Assembly: GCA_965153355.1 (NCBI GenBank)
Contig: OZ231128.1
Span: 19,964,001-20,028,000 of the forward strand
Origin: Flaccisagitta enflata
Taxonomy: Eukaryota; Chaetognatha; Sagittoidea; Aphragmophora
Direction of reading: 5' to 3'
Length of the DNA: 64,000 nt
Shown here: piece after piece, positions 22,672 through 34,127 of the stretch
How positions within the stretch are numbered: the stretch's first letter is position 1
Layout of the letters: the number at the start of each line of letters is the position of its first letter
Notes under the pieces: generated by a model
Told to the model about the DNA's origin: nothing
The model's database searches: none
Seen by the model: the letters and a program-made list of their open reading frames with translations, nothing else
Translations under genes and position numbers: made by a program

Positions 22672-23558
22672 TTTGTCTCGCACGCGACTTAAAGGTGTTG
22701 GCCTTGTTTTTTGTCATCTCGCTTCTCTTTTTGTCGCCACTTGCGTTAAAATGTTTTCTGCAGACTGCAATGCTAACTCACAAATGCCGCGAAGCTCTGT
22801 CTATTCAACAAGTAGCGCGGGGTCACTGTATCGTTGAGGACGGGTGAGCAGGGGCATCAAGCTCCCATCGACACCCCATGCCCCCCAACAACACACCATA
22901 TTTTTTTTACTTAGCGCTCCCCCTCCAATAAGCGCCCCCCCTCTTTTGTTCTTAGTGTTACATTTTTTTGGAAGATATTTGGATAGAAATGTTGAGTAAA
23001 ATGATGAAATGATTCAACACAATGAGCCATTCACAGCGCTTTTAAAACAATTCTGAGTGAAAAGTCATATAACTGAGGGTTTTTCTGCATTTTTGAGCAG
23101 TATTGGGGTGTAAGAGCATGTAACTAGCGAAAACAAAATCATTCCCTGAGCGCTTTTTCAGTAACTTTCAAAATCAGAAAAAACAGATCTAATTTCAATG
23201 CAGATTCTTCTAGGATGTGTTGACTAAATTTCTGATTCTATATTGTTAATCTATGCAAAATTCCCTTTCATCTGATAGGTCGCACTCTATACTTTTGCAA
23301 AGAATTAAGATTTTTATTTTTTTAGTTACCGTTACAAAAAAGTAACGTTGGCTCAAAATATGAAAACCTAATTTTTATTCAAAACCATATAGTGTGACCT
23401 ATCAAATGAAAGGAAATTTTGTATAGAATAACAATATGGAATCAAAAAAAGGAGCCTATACAACTCATTAGAATCTGCTTTACAAATAGGTTTAATTTTT
23501 TTCTATTTTGAAGATTACTCAAAAAGCGCTTGGGGAATGATTTTTTTTTTGCTAGTTA

Positions 23559-24077
23559 CAGTAGATGTCGTCTAGACTTGAAAATACGGGGGCCCTCATA
23601 TCCTAACTACCATTTGCGCCAATGAAATGAAACTGTGTCTGTAAAAGACTGTATAATGCTTATGTCCTATAGGGTTGACGATGGGGTATGGCAGCTCTGT
23701 GGATAGAAAATTCTTTTGAATATACTAAAACAAATCTGTTTAGCTCAAACAGCAGCCAGCATTGGTCTAGTGGTTAACTCACTTGACTTCAAATCCCTCT
23801 TGATCAATTTATTTCTTTAAAAGTTCCAGGTTCGAATCCCAGACTGGTTTTGCAATTAAAGCAAATAGATAAAGCTGAAATTCTGCCATAAAAGTGATTG
23901 ATCCTAACATTTTATACTAAAAGTTTTTCTTGTTAGGTAAGCCGTAGGGGGATGCCATACCCCATCGTCAACACCTTAGGGTCTATACATTACACTAGCA
24001 AAATATCAATCCCCTCACTGTACTGATGCTGAGGTTATGAGCTCCCCCGTATTTCCAAGTCTAGACGACATCTACTG
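23559..24077. mobile_element. TA-flanked MITE with tRNA-like core, copy 1
   Basis: 519 bp; terminal inverted repeats CAGTAGATGTCGTCTAGACT / AGTCTAGACGACATCTACTG extend about 35 bp. Flanked by TA on both sides. The matching site in unit 3 of the array (about 29036-29042) has a single TA and no element. TA target and CAGT-type ends fit a non-autonomous Tc1/mariner-type element. Confidence 0.9.
23756..23847 (+). other. tRNA-like sequence inside MITE, copy 1
   Basis: 92 nt with an A-box-like TGGTCTAGTGGTTAA and a perfect B-box GGTTCGAATCC (23829-23839). The ends CCAG.../...CTGG pair. The T arm is one base too long for a standard cloverleaf, and the region between the boxes is long. It is more likely a tRNA-derived relic than a working tRNA. 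It could still recruit RNA polymerase III. Confidence 0.55.
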
Positions 24078-25795
24078 TACCTGCTCTTACATCCCAATAC
24101 TGCTCAAAAATGCAGAAAAACCCACAGTTATAAGACTTTCCACTGAGAATTTTTTTTAAAGCACAGTGCATTATCACAGATATACGCCATGAATATCTCC
24201 ATTTTGTGTAAAATTTAGCATTTTAATAAACAGGGCCGGATACACGGCTACTGAAGTCGCATGAAGGTGGGCAGGAGCCATATTTGAGGTCACCAGACCA
24301 TTTGGGCAGGAGCAGTGAAGTCAAAGAAATAAAATCCTAAAGAAAAGTAAAGTGTGACCAACAACCAACCGACCAACCAACGGACAAAGCGGGATGTAGA
24401 GTCGCGTGCACGCGACTAAAAAAAAGATGGACTGAATGACACGTCATTTACAAAACAGAAAGGGTGCTAATAAGAAGGTTAAAAAGCAAAGTCACATTTC
24501 AATTTCAAAGCACCTGGGCGCCATTTAGAAAAAATACGGTACCCAAAAGAAAACAATCAAAACACTTGTTTTTCAACATTTTGACTCATGCGTTACGGAC
24601 GGACGGACGCACTAAGGGCCATGGATTCCGCTAGATGAATCCTTGAATATTAGGGTGAAAATTTTCATCTCTGCTATCTGGCTCAAACTAAGTAGAATGG
24701 TCATGGTAGCATTTAAGCATATAACACCGGTCCATATGACAGGTTTTATGGCAATTTAGAGTGAAAAAAGGCAACCTAAATGGACATTACTACAAAAAGT
24801 GCTAAATTTCAAGAAAAATCAATTAATTTTTTTGGATCATCTGTTAAGATTACAAAAAGCTCATGATATCTTCAATATTGGATTGGATTCTTTCATTAAT
24901 GTTTAAATGTCTGGAAAGATTTAAAAAATCATTGATTTTTACGTTTTAGCCCTATTAAATTTGTCTACTATTACTACATATTTGACCTAATTTGCATGCT
25001 TTTATTACCCTATAAATATAAAAATTGCACAAGGACGCACAATGAGCGACCTATGCCAAAATGTAGTTCAAGGGGTCCTGAATCCAGAATGCTATGGCTC
25101 AAGCGGGCCTTCGTCCAAATTGCGATTTTTTTGGCCTAAAATGGACAAGCAATAATGTGGATAAAAGTAAAAATCTATATTTGATTTGAAGAAAAATGAG
25201 CAAAATGAGCTAAATGAGCAAAAAAATGATTTTTTTTTAGCATCTTATTAAGCACTGTGCTTTTAAAACAACTCTGAGTTAAAAGTCATATAACTGTGGG
25301 TTTTTCTGCATTTTTGAGCAGTATTGGGGTGTAAGAGCATGTAACTAGCAAAAACAAAATCATTCCCTGAGCGCTTTTTGAGTAACTTTCAAAATCAGAA
25401 AAAAATAGACCTAATTTCAATGCAGATTCTTCTGAGATGTGTTGACTAAATTTCTGATTCTATATTGTTAATCTATGCAAAATTCCCTTTTATTTGATAG
25501 GTCGCACTCTATACTTTTGTAAAGAATTAAAATTTTCATTTTTTGAGTCACCGTTACAAAAAAATAACGGTGGCTCAAAATATGAAGACCTAATTAAAAA
25601 TGAACCTAATTTTTATTCAAAACCATATAGTGTGACCTATCAAATGAAAGGAAATTTTGTATAGAATAACAATATGGAATCAAAAAATGAGCCTATACAA
25701 CTCATTAGAATCTGCTTTACAAATAGGTTTAATTTTTTTCTATTTTGAAGATTACTCAAAAAGCGCTTGGGGAATGATTTTTTTTTTGCTAGTTA

Positions 25796-26314
25796 CAGTA
25801 GATGTCGTCTAGACTTGAAAATACGGGGGCCCTCATATCCTAACTACCATTTGCGCCAATGAAATGAAACTGTGTCTGTAAAAGACTGTATAATGCTTAT
25901 GTCCTATAGGGTTGACGATGGGGTATGGCAGCTCTGTGGATAGAAAATTCTTTTGAATATACTAAAACAAATCTGTTTAGCTCAAACAGCAGCCAGCATT
26001 GGTCTAGTGGTTAACTCACTTGACTTCAAATCCCTCTTGATCAATTTATTTCTTTAAAAGTTCCAGGTTCGAATCCCAGACTGGTTTTGCAATTAAAGCA
26101 AATAGATAAAGCTGAAATTCTGCCATAAAAGTGATTGATCCTAACATTTTATACTAAAAGTTTTTTTTGTTAGGTAAGCCGTAGGGGGATGCCATACCCC
26201 ATCGTCAACCCCTTAGGGTCTATACATTACACTAGCAAAATATCAATCCCCTCACTGTACTGATGCTGAGGTTATGAGCTCCCCCGTATTTCCAAGTCTA
26301 GACGACATCTACTG
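25796..26314. mobile_element. TA-flanked MITE with tRNA-like core, copy 2
   Basis: 519-bp copy in the second array unit, carried by the unit duplication rather than by a new jump (same position in the unit). The tRNA-like part is at 25993-26084 with the B-box at 26066-26076. Confidence 0.9.
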
Positions 26315-27951
26315 TACCTGCTCTTACATCCCAATACTGCTCAAAAATGCAGAAAAACCCACAGTTATAAGACTTTCCACTGAGAATTTTTTTTAAAGCA
26401 CAGTGCATTATCACAGATATACGCCATGAATATCTCCATTTTGTGTAAAATTTAGCATTTTAATAAACAGGGCCGGATACACGGCTACTGAAGTCGCATG
26501 AAGGTGGGCAGGAGCCATATTTGAGGTCACCAGACCATTTGGGCAGGAGCAGTGAAGTCAAAGAAATAAAATCCTAAAGAAAAGTAAAGTGTGACCAACA
26601 ACCAACCGACCAACCAACGGACAAAGCGGGATGTAGAGTCGCGTGCACGCGACTAAAAAAAAGATGGACTGAATGACACGTCATTTACAAAACAGAAAGG
26701 GTGCTAATAAGAAGGTTAAAAAGCAAAGTCACATTTCAATTTCAAAGCGCCTGGGCGCCATTTAGAAAAAATACGGTACCCAAAAGAAAACAATCAAAAC
26801 ACTTGTTTTTCAACATTTTGACTCATGCGTTACGGACGGACGGACGCACTTAGGGCCATGGATTGCGCTAGATGAATCCTTGAATATTAGGGTGAAAATT
26901 TTCATCTCTGCTATCTGGCTCAAACTAAGTAGAATGGTCATGGTAGCATTTAAGCATATAACACCGGTCCATATGACAGGTTTTATGGCAATTTAGAGTG
27001 AAAAAAGGCAACCTAAATGGACATTACTACAAAAAGTGCTAAATTTCAAGAAAAATCAATTAATTTTTTTGGATCATCTGTTAAGATTACAAAAAGCTCA
27101 TGATATCTTCAATATTGGATTGGATTCTTTCATTAATGTTTAAATGTCTGGAAAGATTTAAAAAATCATTGATTTTTACGTTTTAGCCCTATTAAATTTG
27201 TCTACTATTACTACATATTTGACCTAATTTGCATGCTTTTATTACCCTATAAATATAAAAAATTGCACAAGGACGCACAATGAGCGACCTATGCCAAAAT
27301 GTAGTTCAAGGGGTCCTGAATCCAGAATGCTATGGCTCAAGCGGGCCTTCGACGTCCAAATTGCGATTTTTTTGGCCTAAAATGGACAAGTAATAATGTG
27401 GATAAAAGTAAAAATCTATATTTGATTTGAAGAAAAATGAGCAAAATGAGCTAAATGAGCAAAAAAAAGATTTTTTTTTTGGCATCTTATTAAGCACTGT
27501 GCTTTTAAAACAACTCTGAGTTAAAAGTCATATAACTGTGGGTTTTTCTGCATTTTTGAGCAGTATTGGGGTGTAAGAGCATGTAACTAGCAAAAACAAA
27601 ATCATTCCCTGAGCGCTTTTTGAGTAACTTTCAAAATCAGAAAAAAATAGACCTAATTTCAATGCAGATTCTTCTGAGATGTGTTGACTAAATTTCTGAT
27701 TCTATATTGTTAATCTATGCAAAATTCCCTTTTATTTGATAGGTCGCACTCTATACTTTTGCAAAGAATTAAAATTTTCATTTTTTGAGTCACCGTTACA
27801 AAAAAATAACGGTGGCTCAAAATATGAAAACCTAATTTCTATATAAAACCATATAGTGTGACCTATCAAATGAAAGGAAATTTTGTATAGAATAACAATA
27901 TGGAATCAAAAAATGAGCCAATACAACTTAATAGAATCTGCATTACAAATA

Positions 27952-28969
27952 CAGTGGACTACTGCCTTATCGGCACCTGATTTAACAGCACTTCTGATTT
28001 AGCAACCATGATGCTTAGGTCCCAAAATTTTATAGGTTTTTACAATGTTAATTTTTTCTGATATAACAACACCTGATTTAACAGCTAAACCTGTTTTACA
28101 GGCTTTATTTTTTGGTCTCATAGAAAATTTTCACCTAATTTAATGGTATTGAAGTATATTTTGATTAGTTTGACAGTGAATCTCTTCATGATTATTCATC
28201 GTTTTAGCTAATATTCAATACCAATAAAAAATTGCATGAAAAAAGAATATAAGAAATACAAAAATAATGGAATAAAAATGAACATCTTTTTTTATTTTTG
28301 TTGAAAAAGATTTAAATCAAAATTGATTTTTACATAAGTATCACAATATTTTACTAGCTAAAAACTTATATTATCTGCAATACTGTATTTTTTCTAAAAA
28401 GAGCCAGGGGCGCTTTTGAAATTGAAATATGACTTTCTATTTTCACTCTCCAATGAGCACCCCTTTTATATTGTAAATGAACTGTCATTCAGTCTATCTT
28501 TTTCATAAAAGGCTACCAAAATTCTAAATTTGACTCAAAATAGAGATGTTTGTTGCATATATCTGTAAAAAGTCTATGAAAATGGTTTATTGTGTTGTAT
28601 CATTATATCATTTTACTCAATATTTCTGTCTACATCTTTTTTGAAAAGTATAACGCTGAGGAAAAAAAGAGGAGGGGCGCTTTTTGGAGGGGGGCGCTTT
28701 TTAGAAAAGTAACGGTAATTCATCATGAATAAATTAAAACAGGCATATCGAAGGCTGTATCTGTAAATCTCTCGCTCTGTTTGCTAATTGCATGAACAGT
28801 TAAACCACTGAAATTCATTCAGCATATATATATATACACTTATTTGATTTTACTTCTGCTTTTTTTTCATAAAAAAATCATTGAAAATGGTAATTCGATT
28901 TAACAACATTCGGATTTAACAACCAAAATTTCATAGTCCCTTCAAAACCGTTATATCGGGTTTCCACTG
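27952..28969. mobile_element. Pogo/Tigger-like non-autonomous element
   Basis: 1018 bp, ends CAGTGGACTACTGCC and CCCGATATAACGG-type (right end GGGTTTCCACTG), flanked by TA. Ends starting CAGTG(G/A)A with a following GATTTAAC stretch are typical of pogo/Tigger elements. The undisturbed sequence (ACAAATAGGTTTAATTT) is present in units 1 and 2 of the array. A family-D element is nested at about 28377-28730. No transposase ORF. Confidence 0.82.
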
Positions 28970-29641
28970 TAGGTTTAATTTTTTTCTATTTTGAAGATTA
29001 CTCAAAAAGCGCTCGGGGAATGATTTTATTTTTGCTAGTTACATGCTCTTACATCCCAATACTGCTCAAAAATGCAGAAAAACCCACAGTTATATGACTT
29101 TCCACTGAGAATTTTTTTAAAAGCACAGTGTAAGGTATCTTATTGAACAAAGACAAAAATTTGATTGTTTTTGTCAAAACATTAGACAATTTAAATACTA
29201 AATGTAAGAGGGTTTAGCAATATTTTTCACTTTATTTTCTCAAATTTCTCTCCTTACACTCATTAAAAAATTTTTGGGTATAATACTATATTTCAAAATT
29301 ATATCAATTACAGACGAAATTATATTTCTAAAAAAATAGACAGAAATTATATTAAAATCAGACAAATTCCGGCAAAAAAAAAATGGGAAAACCAAACAGC
29401 TGTAGAAATATATTAATTATATCAGTTATAACCGTTATATTCACGTCTGCAAATTCGGGAAGCAAGTGTAAAAATAGTATACCAATAAAGGCGGCTAATC
29501 GCCGACCGGAAAAAAGTCGTAAATGGAAGTCTTTTTTTTCAGTGCTTGTTCTTCTGTGTGTGCATTTCATGATGTCTGGTTGATTGTCTGTTTTTGTTAT
29601 TCAATCTGTGTGTTTTTTCCTTTCGATCTTTTTTGTCTGAA

Positions 29642-30040
<399 letters not shown>

Positions 30041-30049
30041 CAGAAAAAA

Positions 30050-30833
30050 ATAGCAATGCTAGCGTCATAAAAGTCAGGGTCAATTTGCGTAACATGTTTA
30101 CTTCTCCCTATTGTTACATAAGACCGAAAAAATGGGATCAATGAAAAATATCGATTTTCGCAAAAATGCAAAAGATAAAAAAAGATTCAAAAATTCATAG
30201 CGCCAAAACTATTAATTGTAGAGACTTCTGGTTGGCGCCATTTGAAAGAGAAAAATAAGCTCTTTCTTAGCTGTGAATATCAAAAAATGTATACTCCCAG
30301 CCCAAAAATGGCTCAACTTGCTAAAATTGTCCCAAACTCAAAATGGAAAACTTTATTTCTCCCCTACGTTTCAAAAAGTCGAATTACGTAATTCGCCTTT
30401 TTTCCAATTAATTATACCCGCTATACTTTGCAATTTAAAAAAAATAGCCAAAAATATAAGAATTATATAAGGCTCACTTGAAAATTTTCTAATTTCTTAA
30501 AAAATATAAAAATTATATAAGGCTCTAATTTTAAATGATTTTCAAATAGAAATCATTTGCATATTGCAGTCAGTTAGTTTTTGTGTTTTTTTGGCTTCCT
30601 TATCATTAAAAAAATGCATATTTTGCTAATTTTTGACAATGTTTACATAGTTATTATATACATCAAAAACTGGTTTATTAGTAAAATATTGATTGCTCTT
30701 ATTATTTTACTGTCTATAACTTTCTAGATGAACAAGTCTTTGTCATACAGTAATGACAAGGATATTAAAGAGAAATTAGATGTTCATATGTGTTCATGCG
30801 ATAAAGAAAACTAGTCATCCAAGGATCGCACAT
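30050..30833. other. No gene seen (interior of the 2.5-kb element)
   Basis: AT-rich; a short duplicated phrase (AAAATATAAAAATTATATAA-like) at 30440-30525. No coding potential. Confidence 0.4.
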
Positions 30834-31345
30834 GGTCAGCGGTACCCGATGCCCTGCTGAGTGATCCAGTGAAGAAGTGGAGTGAGAGCAGGGCAGCGGC
30901 CCCAAACGGCCAATGTCCTGTAGAACACAGGGGGGAATTTCAAGACGTCCGTCCGTCCTGAGGGGGCTCTAGATGGCTGATTTATGCCACTGAAGGCATA
31001 TCTGAGGGTTGGAGGGCATAATCAAGGCTTGGAGAGCAGATTTGAGGTTTGGCGGGCTGGTTATAAGCTGGGAGGGCTGATTGAAGGTCTGGAGGGCAGA
31101 TTTGAGGTCTGAGAGGCAGATTTAGGGCATGGGAGGGGGGCTGATTTGAAGCCAAGAGGGCTGATTTTTGGCCTGGAGGGCTAAATTGAGTCCTGGGAGG
31201 GCCAATTTGAGGTCTTGATGGTCAACCGGGGGGGGGGGACGGACGGGAGGACGGAAGGACGGAAGGACGAACGGACGTCTCGAAATTCCCCCCTGTGTTC
31301 TACAGGACATCGGCCCTTTGGGGCCGCTGCCCAAAAAGGAGGAAG
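30834..31345. mobile_element. Family A foldback-like element, copy 3
   Basis: Here the long tail is on the left (GGTCAGCGGTACCCGATGCC ... GAGCAGGGCAGCGGCCCC) and the short end GGGGCCGCTGCCCAAAAA on the right, so the copy is inverted relative to copy 2. Arms contain TCCTGTAGAACACAGGGGGG and its complement. The core has about 20-bp units of GGAGGGCAGATTTGAGGTCT. It is nested in the 2.5-kb TIR element. Confidence 0.8.
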
Positions 31346-31764
31346 TGAAACAGTATGAGGGGGCAGGCTTTGTGACAGTAGGATGGTCAGTCTGTCAAGA
31401 TTCGGCGAGAAAAGGTAGAGGGGAGGAAGAGGAGAAGAAGGGGGAATAGAAAGAGGAGGGAGAAAGAAAAAGCATCAATACCGCAATATGCAAATGAGAT
31501 CAGTTCTATTTTCTTTTATATTGGTAATATAATAGTTGGATTTGTTGATATAACTGTTATATTACAGCAATCTAATTTCGATATAATTTTGAATTTGAGT
31601 ATGCTTTACCTGTCTAATTTCAATATAATTTTGTCTAATTTCAATCTAATTGCGCAAAAAGTCAGGGCCAAAAAAGCGGAAATATAATTTTGTCCGTAAT
31701 TGATATAATTTTGGAATATAATATTATACCCAAAATTTTTTTTTTATGAGTGTATGTACTCTAA

Positions 31765-32220
31765 GCTCATAAAGCTCTTAATCTAATAGAAATGAGCCAA
31801 TATTGGATATTGATAGTTTCATAACATCTGAAAATATGCAGAAAAATGTTCTTCACTCTGTATATATCATAAGTAACAATGTAATGGAAAAGATGTAATG
31901 TTAATACCCAATGAGCCACCCAGCACACAATGCAGCCCACAGTGGGATGGACGGACTGACGGACAGACCAACAGATGGACAAAGCCTCTTACAGAGTTCC
32001 GTGTCCTCAACTAAAAAGCAGATAAGGGATGCAAAGACAGATTCCTAGTTCACAATGATCTGATAATCTTTTGTTCTTCATCATCTGATAGGTAGGCTAT
32101 TTTTTTTTCGCTACCAATTCAAAAGAGATAGAGATAGCTACTAGTAAAATAACTACAACATCCTTAATTTTTGAGCTATTTCAAGGCTTGATGTTCCTAT
32201 AAACTAGGTTCTTATACAAA
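31765..32220. other. No gene; small dispersed-repeat fragment
   Basis: At 31940-32010 is a piece of the family seen at 9455 and 11850 (GGACGGACTGACGGACAGAC, then GACAAAGCCTCTTACAGAG). The phrase AAGGCTTGATGTTC at 32175-32215 resembles 490-930. Confidence 0.4.
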
Positions 32221-32221
32221 C

Positions 32222-32305
32222 AAGGCCGGATACACAGCTACACTAGTCGCGTGCGGGTGGGCAGGAGCAGTGCTGGAGAAGGTCACTTGGGCATCTGGGC
32301 GGGAG
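32222..32305 (-). mobile_element. Family B fragment
   Basis: AACAAGGCCGGATACACAGC followed by GTCGCGTGCGGGTGGGCAGG, one end of family B. The palindromic end is missing. Confidence 0.65.
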
Positions 32306-32344
32306 CCGTATGCTTAAAACGCTTAAAAACGCTGGAAAAGTAAT

Positions 32345-32765
32345 AGTTGCAAAAGCGTTAGATGGTCAGCGGTACCGTGCCCTGCCTGAGTAGTTTGGGC
32401 ATGAAGTTGAAGGGGAAGCAGAGCAGCGGCCCCAAAGGGGTTGATGACCTATGCTTTCACACATATGGGGAATTTTCTCCTCCGTCTCCTTCTTCTTCTC
32501 CTTCTTCTCCTCCGTCCCCCCCTCGAGGCCCAAATTTCAGTCTCGAGGCCCAAATCCCAGTCTCAAGGCCCAAATCCCAGCCTCGAGGCCCAAATGCTAG
32601 TCTCAGGGCCCAAATTCTTGCCTGGAGGCTGAGAATTGGGTCTCGAGGCTGGGACCTAGGCCTCTTAGCTGGGATTTGGAGCTCAAGACTAAGATTTTGG
32701 CCTCAATTGTAAGGGAGTACAAGAATTGGATTGGAAAGACTTTTTTCATGGGACTGCCCTGAGTG
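32345..32765. mobile_element. Family A element, variant 2, truncated
   Basis: GATGGTCAGCGGTACCGTGC ... GCAGCGGCCCCAAAGGGGTT, then GATGACCTATGCTTTCACAC and ATATGGGGAATTTTCTCC. The same arm sequence is found at 60390-60440 and, inverted, at 60640-60720. The core is CTCGAGGCCCAAATCCCAGT repeats. The right arm is eroded. Confidence 0.65.
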
Positions 32766-34127
32766 ATGGATAAACATGTGAGTAGGCCTAAGACCTAAGA
32801 TTTGATGTAACCAAAATGTACCCATTTAACTTTAAACTAATGCCATTTCCAAACAAGTAAAGCTAGGAGGCTGGGATTGGTCTAGAATGAAAGATATTTT
32901 GAAGATCTTTCAAATGGTCACTGATTTTGTCCACTTTCTTCAATTCAACATAGATATCTTAAAAGGGGAAAAAAAACGTCATTTTCAAAATCTTTATGAT
33001 GAAAATGTTCTGTCTTTTGTCATACATCAAAGGTTAGAATCAAGTGAAAACCTATCAAAATCCATGACATTAAATAAAACCTTGAAAAAATCCATCATTT
33101 GAGCTGTTTCTGGAGTTACTAGCTCAATTAGTTTAAAGATAACAACAGTTTTACTGAAATTTGTCCTCTATAAACTATGAAAGAAAATCTATTGTTTTCC
33201 CACTTAGGTTTTAATACATTTGTCTTCATTTTAACATAAAATCCAAACAAATTAATCAAATTTGATGGGATTGGTGGCAAATTGTTCATTTTTTGAAGCT
33301 CTTTAAAACGCTCATGAATAACAATTTGATTTGTTGAATTTAATCTAGGTAAAATTAAAATGAAAGTTGTTTCTTTTTTTATGAGTTGCACTGTACATCA
33401 ACTTGCAGCTGTGCTCATAAGAAACAAATTAATGAAGTTATGGTTCAAACTTAAATATGGAACTTAAAACTATATGCTATGGAAACTTTTTGTGGCCAAG
33501 TTTCTTCTTTTGGGGAGGGGCAAACCTCTACAGTAAAGACCTAAATGGCTCGAAACATTTGAAGATGATAAAGATTTTTTTAAAGCCTTTCCTGTGTTTC
33601 CTACCACCTTAAGTTCATTTCCTTGCATTTCCTCATAAAACATGTTTGCTGCCTTTCCTGTATTTCACCTCCACCCTGCAATCAATGAAGCTCTGAATTC
33701 ATTTGGGAAGTCATTGAATAGAAAGGAAAGATTTACAGGTCAGTTTAACTATCAGTTATGTTGCTCAGCTCTAGTTAAAAAAGTTAATGATCATTTTTGG
33801 CTAATTTTTCAATGTTTTTTTAGATATTCCACAAAATAAAAGATTTTAGGCACAAAAAGCAAAATTTTCCACTTCAGTAACAGTAATTAGTGTTTGTGCA
33901 AATGTTTTTTTTCAGCAAGATATATCATTTGATTCTTAATTGAAATATAAACACATAGAAAAAATGATGTTTTGCCATTTTCTTTCATTTTTTGGCCTGT
34001 TCAGTTTTTTTTTTCTGAGGGAGGGCCTTGAAATTGATGGATAACCTCATGTTTTGGGCCTACTGAACCAAAAATCAATCACTCAGTAAAATCAGTTTCA
34101 ATGAGTTATTCTCGTACTCCCTTTCCA
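32766..34127. other. No gene seen
   Basis: AT-rich DNA with only short chance ORFs. Confidence 0.4.

Larger units (their letters stand above)
21108..22712 (+). mobile_element. Family B element with greatly expanded repeat core
   Basis: Starts with TTTTTAGTCGCGTGCACGCG, including the perfect 18-bp family-B palindrome, followed by GGTCGGTCCGTCAGTCCGTC. It ends at about 22680-22712 with CGCACGCGACTTAAAGGTGT and TGGCCTTGTTTT, the other end of the family. Normal copies are about 200 bp and this one is 1.6 kb. The excess is mostly 10-11-bp tandem repeats. A 353-bp element (22319-22671) sits inside, near the right end. Confidence 0.7.
23032..29131 (+). repeat. Tandem array of about 2.2-kb units (two full, one partial)
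   Basis: Units start at about 23032, 25253 and 27495. Spacing between matching points is 2221 and 2242 bp, and the first two units are nearly identical by eye. Each unit begins with a foldback element: CACTGTGCTTTTAAAACAAC at the left against TTTAAAGCACAGTG at the right, spanning 23032-24168, 25253-26405 and 27495-29130. In units 1 and 2 a spacer follows, holding a family-B copy (24229-24420 and 26467-26656) and an old family-D end. Unit 3 lacks the spacer and the internal MITE but has a different insertion. No gene is seen anywhere in the array. Confidence 0.88.

Noticed and set aside
23756-23847. Functional tRNA gene
   Set aside because: The T arm is one base too long, the acceptor stem pairs only at its outer part, and the sequence is locked inside a MITE; treated as tRNA-like.
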